From: Planctomycetota bacterium
GTDB taxonomy: Bacteria > Planctomycetota > Planctomycetia > Planctomycetales > Planctomycetaceae
Length of the DNA stretch: 55,970 bases
Assembly (NCBI GenBank): GCA_030836185.1
Contig: JAURQH010000105.1
Location: 1 to 55,970 of the forward strand
Direction: 5' to 3'
The position numbers and the translations under genes are program-made. Below, piece by piece: positions 1-8,363 of the stretch. Below the pieces are notes generated by a model, which saw only the letters and a program-made list of their open reading frames with translations, searched no databases and was not told the origin of the DNA. The stretch's first letter is position 1. Every line of letters begins with the position of its first letter.

Positions 1-1
1 G

Positions 2-130
2 AAAGTGGAACGCACCTTCGCCTGGTTGAAGTATCTGCGGCGATTGGGGATGCGTTGGGAGTATCATTCTTTTTTGTTTGAAGGGTTCTGGCAACTCGGC
101 TGCGTGTTCACTATTCTCAAAGGGTTATAG
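2..130 (+). mobile_element. C-terminal end of an IS5-type transposase (cut by window edge)
   Basis: The frame opens at the window edge and ends with TAG at 128-130. The 42 visible residues contain the VERTFAWL...RRLG...WE pattern of the C-terminal part of DDE transposases of the IS5 superfamily. The glutamate of VERTFAW is the usual third catalytic acid. The rest of the gene and the left inverted repeat lie outside the window, so intactness cannot be judged. The right terminal repeat should lie shortly after the stop, near 131-150, but there is no partner to compare it with. Confidence 0.72.
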
Positions 131-157
131 GACAAGCTCTAATTGTTACGGGAAAAA

Positions 158-199
158 CCCTACGTCACTCGGAAATATTATTCCGAGGCGGTTGTAGGG
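158..199. repeat. Nested inverted repeat after the transposase
   Basis: CTCGGAA (168-174) and TTCCGAG (181-187) form a perfect 7-bp stem around ATATTA. CCCTAC (158-163) and GTAGGG (194-199) form an outer stem. No T-tract follows on either strand, so it is not a standard intrinsic terminator. It may end transcription of the transposase or of the convergent helicase gene, or be an intergenic repeat. The rest of 131-305 shows no gene. Confidence 0.5.
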
Positions 200-305
200 G
201 TTATCTCTCTTTCGTAACCGGTAGAATTGCTGCAATCGTACTATCCCGTTCCATTGAAACGGATTAGGAGATTTTAGACGAGTAGATACTGGATGCGTGT
301 TTACG

Positions 306-3300
306 TTAGGAGAACAGTAGTTCCAAGTCGTCGACGGACATGTCCTTCAATGGATTCCCGGCTTCTGCATGGAGGATCGAATCTGCTAACTCGCGCTTCT
401 GAATTTGCAGTTCGGCGATTTTCTCTTCAACAGTATCTCGGCAAATTAGTCGATAAGCAAAGACTTGCTTGGTTTGACCGACTCGATGGGCGCGGTCGAT
501 GGCTTGTGCCTCGACGGCTGGATTCCACCAAGGGTCGAGGAGAAAGACATAATCGGCTGCCGTCAAGTTCAGGCCGAGGCCTCCTGCTTTGAGACTAATC
601 AGGAACAGGCCGCATTCCTCGTCATTTTGAAAGCGTTCGACTCGTTTCTCACGGTCACGGGTTTTACCGTCGAGATATTCGTAGGTAATCCCTTTTTCGT
701 CGAGTTGGCGACGGACCAAAGAAAGCATGCTGGTAAATTGCGAGAAGACCAACGCTTTATGGTTTTCCTGAATCAGTTCTTCAATGTCGGGAATCAAGAC
801 ATCCAATTTTGCACTCGGTGCATCAATGTGCTCGTCATCGAGTAGCCCGGGATGGCAGGCGACCTGTCGTAAGCGAAGCAGTGCTTCAAGCACGTGCATT
901 TTGGATTTTGAAAAGCCTTGTTTCTGCACCATTCCTAGCAATGACTGTCGGTAGTGGTCACGCATTTCGTCATAGAGTGCTCGTTGTTTTGATCCCATGT
1001 CACAAAGAATCGTTTGTTCCAATTTGTCGGGAAGCTCGTGAGCGACTCCTTTCTTGGTTCGTCTGAGAATAAACGGCTTGAGTCCTTGCGAGAGAACCTG
1101 TCTTGATTGAGTGTCGCCGCTACTCGTCGCGTGTAGTTTAAAGAGCGAGCTTCGTCCCAACATGCCAGGGTTCAGAAATTCAAAAATCGACCACAGATCC
1201 CCGAGATGATTTTCAATGGGTGTACCACTCAATGCGACACGATGGTTTGATTTGAGTAGTCGCGAAGCTTTTGCAATCTGGGAAGAACTGTTTTTGATTG
1301 TTTGAGCTTCGTCCAAGACGATGTAATCGAATCGTTGATCTTTAAGGATCATCACGTCCCGACGCAAGGTGCCGTAAGTTGTCAGGATAATATCTGTTGT
1401 GGCGAATTCTTGCCGAAGCTCTTCCCGTTTGAGACCGGAGTATTCCATGATCGAGAGGTTGGGCGTGAAGCGTTCGCATTCCTGTCGCCAGTTGAACATC
1501 AATGATTTGGGAACCACAATCAAAGACGGAAGTGTTTCGTCTCGCTCACTCTCGCGTTCTTGTAAGAGCGCCAAAAGCTGGACCGTTTTTCCGAGTCCCA
1601 TGTCATCGGCCAAGCAGCCGCCCAAATGAAATTTCTGAAGAAAATCGAGCCAGCCGAGCCCTTCTCGTTGGTAAGGACGTAAGTCTCCTTTGAATGTTTT
1701 GAGTTCTGATTTTTCTTCAATCGAGCTAAACGAGGCGAACTGTTCTCGCATATCGAGGAAGGCTTTGTCAAATTCGACAGGTTGGTCAGAGAGCAATGCG
1801 TCGAGAATTGCCGCTTGGTTTTTGGAGAACTTCAGGGTGTCGCCGTCTTTTTCTCCTAATCCTGCTAGCAGACCGTATTGTTGAAGCCATTCCTCGGGGA
1901 CCAATCCCAGAGAACCGTCATCGAGCCGAATCGTGGTTTCGCCTCGATTGAGCGCGGCGAGCAATTTGGGCAACGAAATTCTGGCGTCGCCAAACTCAAT
2001 CTCTGCATCCAGTTCGAACCAATCGATATTCGTGTTGAGTCGGAATTTCGGCTGGCTTCCTTCGCGAATTTGTTTGCCGTCTGCAAGGACTTCCCAGTTA
2101 TGGTTGACCAGTTCGCGAACGGCAGGACCGAGTTGACGGGCCGAAATTTCAATATCGTGACCCGCTTTTCTTTGATCAAGGATCCTTCGCATGCCGGCTT
2201 CTTGAAGTTGTGCCCAGAGAGCCTCTTCTTTTTCCTGGTCGCGAATGATGCAGCGTTGGCGGTCTCTTTGGACGATTGCCCAGCGTCCCGATGAGCCGCG
2301 CACAATCTCGTCTTCATACTGGAAGAAGACTTCACCCCGTAGCCGTTCAGGTTGCCATTTCAGAGAGGTCGGAGTCATCAACACCAAACGTGGTGTTGGA
2401 GTCCCCTGCACTTCTTCGAGTTGTAGTTCTGGTGGAAGCTCAATTCGAGGAATCGAGGGCATATCCAGAAGTTGTTCAACAAGATCGTGTTGATCATCCA
2501 CGGGGATTTGAAGCGATTGACTGGAATTGAGATGCTCGACCCAAATAAAGGCATCAAAGTCTCGCAGAAGACTGATGCTTTGCTCGTGAAATACGAGCCC
2601 ACCGGGAACCAGTAACTTGACGTCCTTATGAGCCAGCGATTCTTCTCCACGAACAAGCGAGGTACCAACAAGCCACTCGTCGCCGTGAGGTTTTACGGTG
2701 AGGCAGAGTTCCCAAGGGGCTTTTTCATCCCATTCAAGAGGTTCTGCATGATCAATTGATTCATCGAGATATTGAACGCGGCCTGTCCTGCACATCATGG
2801 GTAAAATCAATGTGCAAAGATCGTAGGGGACTCGGTACCGGAAGGATGTTGCTTGAGATTCAGACTGCTGAGCATACCAATTGCTTCTTTCGGGCATCCC
2901 TCCCGAGAGGTAAGCCAGCAGTTGTCGGTCTTCGGCGTTCTCGATTTGATCGAGTTGACCATTTTTGATTTTGAGTGGTTTGACCTTGCCCCATTGACCG
3001 TTTGCTCGGCGTTGTCGTTGCGAAGTCTGGACAACCAGCGTTCCAGTTTCAGAACTCTTTTCGACATCCACTTCATAGACGATCTCTCGTTCGCGTCCAC
3101 CTTTGGTCGCGCCCGTGATCATGGGGTCCATTTCTTCGCGAATCGATTTTAACTGTTCCTCCCAAGCACGAAGCTTGGTGTATTCTTGTTGCGGGGGTTT
3201 TCTTGCCTTTGTGGCTGTACGCGAAGAGCGTTGCGGAGGAAGAGAGTCGAGTGGGTGGTCGTCGTCCCAGTCTTCGTCATCCAAGTCGAGTTCGGGAGTG

Positions 3301-3617
3301 GAGTAAGTGAACGGAGGGACGATGCCCTCTTTCACTCGACCCGTGATCAAGTCTCCTTCTTCAACCGACAGTAAAGTTGCCCAGAGGTGTTTGCAGTAAA
3401 CGGGAGCCGTCGCTCCCGCAGAACAACTACAGAAGATCTGTAGTTTCTCTTCAACACGCGAGAGTTGCGTTTGGTAATCAACACTGTCGTGGACAATCGC
3501 GTGGACTTCATCAGCAGTCACGCGGATGATTTCCACACGTTCTGATTTCAGATAGGCTTCGCCGCGGAAGCGAATGTCAGCACGAAATTTCTCGGCAAGA
3601 TGGCCCGAGAGGGACAT
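306..3617 (-). CDS. SNF2-family helicase with N-terminal SWIM zinc finger
   Basis: 1103 residues. A SWIM zinc-binding motif is at 63-77 (C63, C65, C75, H77). A long middle region carries no motif I recognise. The C-terminal half is a complete Swi2/Snf2 ATPase: Walker A GLGKT at 674-678, DEAQ box at 769-772, SGTP at 797-800, LRRTK near 851-855, and the helicase C-lobe signature AIDRAHRVGQ at 1039-1048. It should be a DNA-dependent translocase that remodels protein-DNA complexes. Bacterial HepA-like proteins with a SWIM finger have this architecture, but the target is unknown. The ATG at 3617 is preceded by GGAG eight bases upstream. It is divergent from the LarA-like gene. Confidence 0.93.
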   Translation of the reverse strand: MSLSGHLAEKFRADIRFRGEAYLKSERVEIIRVTADEVHAIVHDSVDYQTQLSRVEEKLQIFCSCSAGATAPVYCKHLWATLLSVEEGDLITGRVKEGIVPPFTYSTPELDLDDEDWDDDHPLDSLPPQRSSRTATKARKPPQQEYTKLRAWEEQLKSIREEMDPMITGATKGGREREIVYEVDVEKSSETGTLVVQTSQRQRRANGQWGKVKPLKIKNGQLDQIENAEDRQLLAYLSGGMPERSNWYAQQSESQATSFRYRVPYDLCTLILPMMCRTGRVQYLDESIDHAEPLEWDEKAPWELCLTVKPHGDEWLVGTSLVRGEESLAHKDVKLLVPGGLVFHEQSISLLRDFDAFIWVEHLNSSQSLQIPVDDQHDLVEQLLDMPSIPRIELPPELQLEEVQGTPTPRLVLMTPTSLKWQPERLRGEVFFQYEDEIVRGSSGRWAIVQRDRQRCIIRDQEKEEALWAQLQEAGMRRILDQRKAGHDIEISARQLGPAVRELVNHNWEVLADGKQIREGSQPKFRLNTNIDWFELDAEIEFGDARISLPKLLAALNRGETTIRLDDGSLGLVPEEWLQQYGLLAGLGEKDGDTLKFSKNQAAILDALLSDQPVEFDKAFLDMREQFASFSSIEEKSELKTFKGDLRPYQREGLGWLDFLQKFHLGGCLADDMGLGKTVQLLALLQERESERDETLPSLIVVPKSLMFNWRQECERFTPNLSIMEYSGLKREELRQEFATTDIILTTYGTLRRDVMILKDQRFDYIVLDEAQTIKNSSSQIAKASRLLKSNHRVALSGTPIENHLGDLWSIFEFLNPGMLGRSSLFKLHATSSGDTQSRQVLSQGLKPFILRRTKKGVAHELPDKLEQTILCDMGSKQRALYDEMRDHYRQSLLGMVQKQGFSKSKMHVLEALLRLRQVACHPGLLDDEHIDAPSAKLDVLIPDIEELIQENHKALVFSQFTSMLSLVRRQLDEKGITYEYLDGKTRDREKRVERFQNDEECGLFLISLKAGGLGLNLTAADYVFLLDPWWNPAVEAQAIDRAHRVGQTKQVFAYRLICRDTVEEKIAELQIQKRELADSILHAEAGNPLKDMSVDDLELLFS

Positions 3618-3924
3618 AGGAACTCCATTTCGTAAGCGAAGATGCTCTTTGTATTGGGTCGTCGATCAACTTTCGGGAAGTGATCGTGATTGACTCTGTC
3701 TTGATGATCTCCCGGAACTCCTTGGTCGCTGAGAATCCGAAAAAATCCGAAACTCTTAATCTAAAATCGGTTGCGAGAATTTGCAATGCGAGACGTGTTC
3801 TCTGATCTGTGAAGTTTCGACGAATTCCCCGAATAGTTGCTCAGTAGCGGATCAAGGCGTCATTCTGCTATAGAATGTACACAAACGCTACATTTCTTAA
3901 TGTTTCAGGACGAGCGGAGAGATC
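3618..3924. other. Divergent intergenic region
   Basis: The space between the helicase (minus) and the LarA-like gene (plus) contains no ORF with coding character. A TATAGA element at 3869-3874 could be a -10 for the LarA-like gene but has no convincing -35. The LarA-like start has GGAGAGATC directly before its ATG. Confidence 0.4.
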
Positions 3925-5169
3925 ATGCCGGAAAACTTGCCAATTAAGTCAGAATCTGAAATCCGAGAGTGGATTAGTGCGAATGTCCCCCAGGATGATT
4001 TTCGTGACCAAAAACTTTTGTTAATTATTCCCGATGCAACTCGTACCGCTCCCCTGCCGCTGTTATTTCGATCACTCCACGATCATCTTGCCGACGTGAC
4101 TTCCGACTTCGACCTGATTGTGGCGCTGGGAACTCACCCTGCGATGAGCGAGGAAGCGATCTGTCAATTGGTGGGTATTTCCATAGAAGAGCGAAAATCT
4201 CGGTACGCGGAAGTCGGATTGTTCAATCACGAGTGGGACAATCCCGACGCATTGTGGGAGTTGGGGACTTTATCTGAGGAAGAAACCGCAGAAATCACCA
4301 GCGGCGTATTGACGTTGGAAGTTCCCGTCGAAGTGAATGCTCGAATCAAGGATTACGACCGCCTCATGATCGTAGGCCCCGTGTTTCCTCATGAAGTTGT
4401 CGGATTCTCGGGAGGAAACAAGTATTTCTTCCCTGGGATTTCTGGCGCCAAACTCCTCAACTTCTTTCACTGGTTGGGAGCTTTGATCACCAATGTGGGG
4501 ATTATTGGCGTCAAAGGAACTCCGGTGCGGAAAGTCGTGGATCGTTCTGCCGCAATGATCAAGAAGGAAAAGCGATGCCTGGCTTTTGTGGTCAATGGCA
4601 AGGCAGAAATCTACGATCTGTTCTTTGGGACTCCTGAAGAAGCCTGGGAGCAGGCCGCCGATCTTTCGGCGAGGGTTCATATTGAACGGAAACCAAAAGC
4701 CTTTCAGACTGTTCTCTCCTGCTCGCCCGAGATGTACGACGAACTTTGGACGGCGGGCAAGTGTATGTATAAGCTTGAGCCAGTGGTCGCAGATGGCGGC
4801 GAGTTGATTATTTACGCCCCACATCTCGATGAGATTTCCATTGCACATGGAGAGTGGATTCACAAAATTGGGTATCACTGTCGAGATTATTTCACGCAAC
4901 AATGGGAACAATTCAAACATGTCCCTTGGGGAGTGTTGGCACATTCGACGCATGTTCGCGGAGGTGGAACTTTCGAAAACGGCGTGGAAAAGTGTCGAGT
5001 CAAGGTGACTCTGGCATCGAAGGTTCCGCGCGAAGTGTGTGAATCGATTAACCTTGGATATCGTGATCCGGCGACCATTGATCCCGCAGATTATGCTAAC
5101 CGAGAGGATGAAGGGATTCTGCTGGTTCCCAAAGCGGGAGAAATGTTGTATCGGCTGGAAGGTGAATGA
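3925..5169 (+). CDS. LarA-family (lactate racemase-like) protein
   Basis: 414 residues, the usual length for LarA. LarA enzymes racemise lactate or related 2-hydroxyacids using a nickel-pincer nucleotide bound to a lysine. Visible here: the N-terminal D-x-TR motif (D37-TR), the GTHP segment (H71), and the PHEVVGFSGGNKYFFPG block at 155-171. That block corresponds to the family's histidine-plus-lysine cofactor site (H156, K166), with a further H182. Nothing resembling larB, larC or larE is in the window, so cofactor supply must be encoded elsewhere or the protein has another 2-hydroxyacid role. ATG with GGAGAG at -9. An inositol-monophosphatase-like gene follows 130 bp later on the same strand. 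Confidence 0.85.
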   Translation: MPENLPIKSESEIREWISANVPQDDFRDQKLLLIIPDATRTAPLPLLFRSLHDHLADVTSDFDLIVALGTHPAMSEEAICQLVGISIEERKSRYAEVGLFNHEWDNPDALWELGTLSEEETAEITSGVLTLEVPVEVNARIKDYDRLMIVGPVFPHEVVGFSGGNKYFFPGISGAKLLNFFHWLGALITNVGIIGVKGTPVRKVVDRSAAMIKKEKRCLAFVVNGKAEIYDLFFGTPEEAWEQAADLSARVHIERKPKAFQTVLSCSPEMYDELWTAGKCMYKLEPVVADGGELIIYAPHLDEISIAHGEWIHKIGYHCRDYFTQQWEQFKHVPWGVLAHSTHVRGGGTFENGVEKCRVKVTLASKVPREVCESINLGYRDPATIDPADYANREDEGILLVPKAGEMLYRLEGE

Positions 5170-5299
5170 TCTTCTGCAAGTCCTAACGCAGACCCGATGC
5201 GTGGAAATCCATCAGGCTGCACGTTAGATTGTTCTGCTGGAATCGGATGACCCGATGTCTGGCCTTATCTACTGATTTACTGTAAGAGGAATTGACTGA

Positions 5300-6091
5300 A
5301 TGGACTCTCAAGCCTTGGAAGAACGCCTTCAGTTTGCGCTGGCTGTTGCTCTCGAAGCGCAGGATTTAATTCTCGATTACTATCAGAGTGCCGACTTAAA
5401 TGTCGATCTCAAGTCTGATGAATCTCCCGTCACGGCGGCAGATAAAGGCGCGGAACAGCTCATTCGTGATCGGTTGGCCGTTTCCTTTCCCGACGATGGA
5501 ATTTTGGGGGAAGAATTTGGCACATTAGACTCGAAGAACGGATATCGATGGATTCTCGATCCCGTCGATGGCACGAAGCCATTCGTTCAAGGTGTGCCTC
5601 TTTTTGGCACACTGATTGGCTTGGAATACGATTCACGCACCGTTTTAGGAGTCGCCAGATTTCCCGCCTTGAATGAAGTCGTTTACGCAGCGGATGGTTT
5701 AGGGACTTGGTGGCAAATCGGCGATGCCGAACCTCGCAGAACCACGGTCAGTGAGACCGGTGATCTCTCTCAGTCCGTTTTTTGTTTTACAGAGCCTCAA
5801 CGGTTTGAACGAATCGGTCGTCCCGAAGTTCTGGAGACATTGATGAAAAAATGTCGTATGTCACGCGGGTGGGGAGACTGTTACGGTCACATTCTGGTGG
5901 CAACGGGGCGTGCCGAAGTGATGATTGATCCCGAATTGAGTGCGTGGGATGCGGCGGCATTAGTCCCGATTGTCCGAGAAGCGGGCGGTTCTTGGTTGGA
6001 TTGGAGCGGAGAAGAGACGATTTATTCCGGGAATGGTTTTTCTGTCAACGCCGCGTTGAAAGAGGAAATTCTTGACCTGTTGAAAAAATGA
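5300..6091 (+). CDS. Inositol-monophosphatase family phosphatase (histidinol-phosphatase-like)
   Basis: 263 residues with the full Mg/Li-sensitive phosphatase signature: EE at 71-72, DPVDGTKPF at 87-95, and WDAAAL at 216-221. The family hydrolyses small phosphomonoesters such as inositol-1-phosphate, histidinol phosphate and PAP. The KPF after DPVDGT and the overall length resemble HisN-type histidinol phosphatases, but no his genes are nearby, so the substrate is inferred only. It probably shares a transcript with the LarA-like gene and is convergent with the permease gene that ends 14 bp downstream. Confidence 0.85.
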   Translation: MDSQALEERLQFALAVALEAQDLILDYYQSADLNVDLKSDESPVTAADKGAEQLIRDRLAVSFPDDGILGEEFGTLDSKNGYRWILDPVDGTKPFVQGVPLFGTLIGLEYDSRTVLGVARFPALNEVVYAADGLGTWWQIGDAEPRRTTVSETGDLSQSVFCFTEPQRFERIGRPEVLETLMKKCRMSRGWGDCYGHILVATGRAEVMIDPELSAWDAAALVPIVREAGGSWLDWSGEETIYSGNGFSVNAALKEEILDLLKK

Positions 6092-6105
6092 TCGCCAGCC
6101 ACATT

Positions 6106-7284
6106 TTAATTTTGCATGACCCTTCGAAGAATCACTGCTCCCGCGATGAATAAGATCAGGTTGGGTATCCACATACTCCAACTGGGGTCGATCTCGCCAT
6201 TTTTGGCAAGTGTCAAGATCAGCAGTGCCACGGGATAATACAGCAGCAAGATGGGAAGAAAGCAGAGAAAGAAGGTTGTCAGAAACTGTTTTCGAGCTTG
6301 CGAAATGGAGTAAGGGGCTCCCAGAAAGACAAAGAAAAGACAGCTTGTGGAGAGGGCAAATCTTGTGTGTCTTTCAGTCTTCATCTTGTTTCGTAGGTTT
6401 TCTTCGTGTCGAGTTGCTGCATTTGAGTGATCTTGGGCAGTCGCAGCGAGGACCTGAAAATCGCCGGTCATTAAACTAAAGGCCGTTTTGATCTCTGTCT
6501 TGATCAATCTTTGTTCGTGCAGAATTTTCATCTCTTCAAGTTCTTGCTCAATTTGATCCAGAGACATATGACGGGCATTCACTCGTGAGATTTGTGCTGG
6601 AAGTGGAAAGGGATGTTGCTCTTCTTCTACATAGAATGAGGTTTCGCCATTTGCGGCGATGTGACATTTCTTGAGATTCAATATCACGACTTCGTTCTCG
6701 AGGTCGAAATTAAATGTCGCTTCCTGAGCCTGCAATGTGACTGGAGAGCCACCTTTGGGAGTATATTGAAACGTCGGGTGAATCAGAGTCTTCCCTTGAA
6801 CATCAACAACAGAAATGGTGTAGCCCTGCTGTTGATCGGACATCAGATGAGTGGCTCGGAGTTTATCGAGAAAAATATCTTCCAACGCCTGGGAGATCGT
6901 AAATTGCATACGGGTAATCGACCAAGGAATAATTCGGTCTGCCAAAATCAGAGAGCCAACAGCCAGCACAACACTCAGCATGAATGCCGGCATCAGTAGA
7001 GAGATCGGGTTAATGCCTGCTGATTTGGTGGCAATAATTTCCTGATCTCCCGCGAGTCTTCCGTAGACCACACAAACCGACAGCAATAGCGTTGATGGAA
7101 TGGTGTATGGGAGCAAAGACGGGATGAGATAGGGAAGTATTTGGATGATCTGGTCAGCCCCCAATCCCTTTTGTTGAGCTTCTTGAAAGACTCCGACAAA
7201 AAGGAGAACGACCGTCAATACGGATAGCAAAAGGCCGAAGACTTTCAGTAATTCCAGAAGAATGTAGCGTTGGAGGATTTTCAT
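6106..7284 (-). CDS. LptF/LptG-type (YjgP/YjgQ) permease
   Basis: 392 residues. Transmembrane segments sit at both ends (roughly 13-35, 50-75, 105-125, then 305-325, 335-360, 365-390) and enclose a soluble jellyroll-like domain in the middle. This is the layout of LptF and LptG, the membrane subunits of the lipopolysaccharide-export ABC transporter. The N-terminus MKILQRYILLELL is typical. Only one such gene is seen here. The ATPase LptB is not adjacent, and LptF cannot be told from LptG by eye. Start ATG at 7284. Confidence 0.85.
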   Translation of the reverse strand: MKILQRYILLELLKVFGLLLSVLTVVLLFVGVFQEAQQKGLGADQIIQILPYLIPSLLPYTIPSTLLLSVCVVYGRLAGDQEIIATKSAGINPISLLMPAFMLSVVLAVGSLILADRIIPWSITRMQFTISQALEDIFLDKLRATHLMSDQQQGYTISVVDVQGKTLIHPTFQYTPKGGSPVTLQAQEATFNFDLENEVVILNLKKCHIAANGETSFYVEEEQHPFPLPAQISRVNARHMSLDQIEQELEEMKILHEQRLIKTEIKTAFSLMTGDFQVLAATAQDHSNAATRHEENLRNKMKTERHTRFALSTSCLFFVFLGAPYSISQARKQFLTTFFLCFLPILLLYYPVALLILTLAKNGEIDPSWSMWIPNLILFIAGAVILRRVMQN

Positions 7285-7417
7285 GCGTCTCGATGACTTC
7301 TCAGGCGGAGAACATTCACTTTAGGGACGGTAAGTCGTGGATTTGTAGGAAATAACGGCGTTTCTCGTCAATCCCGAGTTCGGGAAATCCAGCCTGATAT
7401 TGTCTCAATCGATACAA

Positions 7418-7438
7418 CCCGTAGCGGTTGCCTACGGG
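7418..7438. repeat. Perfect 7-bp stem-loop
   Basis: CCCGTAG (7418-7424) and CTACGGG (7432-7438) flank CGGTTGC in the spacer upstream of the permease gene. There is no T-run. It could be a 5' leader structure or an operator. Confidence 0.35.
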
Positions 7439-7525
7439 ATTTGTTCAACGAGACCTGAGAGAGAAATCGTTTGCTTACGGATTCCCTCTTGAGAGGAAGG
7501 TGATTTATTGCCGAAGTCGAACAAG

Positions 7526-7547
7526 CGGCTGAAAGCTCTCTCAGCCG
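7526..7547 (+). terminator. Stem-loop before the small membrane-protein gene
   Basis: CGGCTGA (7526-7532) and TCAGCCG (7541-7547) form a perfect stem with an eight-base loop, followed by TCTTTAATT. It resembles a weak intrinsic terminator or a leader hairpin. It lies just upstream of the strong AGGAGGA ribosome site of the next gene. Confidence 0.4.
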
Positions 7548-7572
7548 TCTTTAATTCAGGAGGAATCAAAAA

Positions 7573-7764
7573 ATGGATGCAATTTCGGGAATGACAGACG
7601 ATCAGATGGCGTTGGTGATGTGTTTTGGAGCATTTTTCGGCTGCGGAATCATCATGTCGCTCAGCTACTACATTGGTGCGGAACGTCGGGAAGACGAAGA
7701 ATTACGGATTTTGCTGGAGAACAAGCAGGATCAATCGGAAGAATCGCATCAAAAAGCTGCTTGA
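7573..7764 (+). CDS. Small single-span membrane protein, unknown function
   Basis: 63 residues. A hydrophobic helix at about 10-33 rich in Gly, Cys and Phe is followed by a short charged tail rich in Glu, Gln and Arg. The near-ideal AGGAGGA about seven bases before the ATG is one of the best ribosome sites in the window and is the main support for this short gene. I do not recognise the family. It precedes another small exported protein by about 120 bp on the same strand. Confidence 0.6.
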   Translation: MDAISGMTDDQMALVMCFGAFFGCGIIMSLSYYIGAERREDEELRILLENKQDQSEESHQKAA

Positions 7765-7885
7765 ACCTTCAAACTCCCTGATCGGGAGCGGGAAACACTT
7801 GCATTCGGAGGATTCCTCTCGCACACTACCGGTAGTTATTGATTGCCTGCAAATCCATTCGATTCTGAAGTATCCGGGAGCTGTT

Positions 7886-8359
7886 ATGAAGAAGTTTGTA
7901 AGCGTTATTTGTTGTGCGGGACTGTTTGCTGCCGGATATTGGTGCGGACAAGGAAACCTCTCTTTAACGAGTGAGCTGCAGGCTCAAGCGGATGCCTCAC
8001 GCGAAGGTGCTTCTCAGGATGCTCTCCGCAAAATTCGACTTGCTCAAGACACAGCTTCTGATGCACAGTCTTCACTGGAAAACGAGCAGCTCTACATCCC
8101 CGCGATTTCCGGGACAAACTCATTCGCTGTGATGGTGGGTGGACTCAATGCGGTACAGGATCTCGAACGAGGTTTGGGTGTCGATCCGGTGACGTTTGTC
8201 GGTCTTTATTCAGGATTCGCCACTGAAGAAGTGGCTCCTAAGCTGGATTACGATGATGAGGGACGGCTGACGTACGATGGCCGTCTTGTGCGTCTCTATC
8301 CGAAGACTCGGTTGCGTCAGCTTCGAGCACGCCAGGAAAAAATTTCCACTGGCGAATAG
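7886..8359 (+). CDS. Exported protein, unknown function
   Basis: 157 residues from the ATG at 7886. A longer open frame exists, but its upstream part overlaps the preceding gene and reads as out-of-frame sequence. The first 25 residues (MKKFVSVICCAGLFAAGYW) form a signal peptide or N-terminal anchor. The remainder is a short soluble domain with a conserved-looking ISGTNSFAVMVGG segment and a basic C-terminus. I do not recognise the family. It is convergent with the metallopeptidase gene, four bases between stop codons. Confidence 0.6.
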   Translation: MKKFVSVICCAGLFAAGYWCGQGNLSLTSELQAQADASREGASQDALRKIRLAQDTASDAQSSLENEQLYIPAISGTNSFAVMVGGLNAVQDLERGLGVDPVTFVGLYSGFATEEVAPKLDYDDEGRLTYDGRLVRLYPKTRLRQLRARQEKISTGE

Positions 8360-8363
8360 TTCG

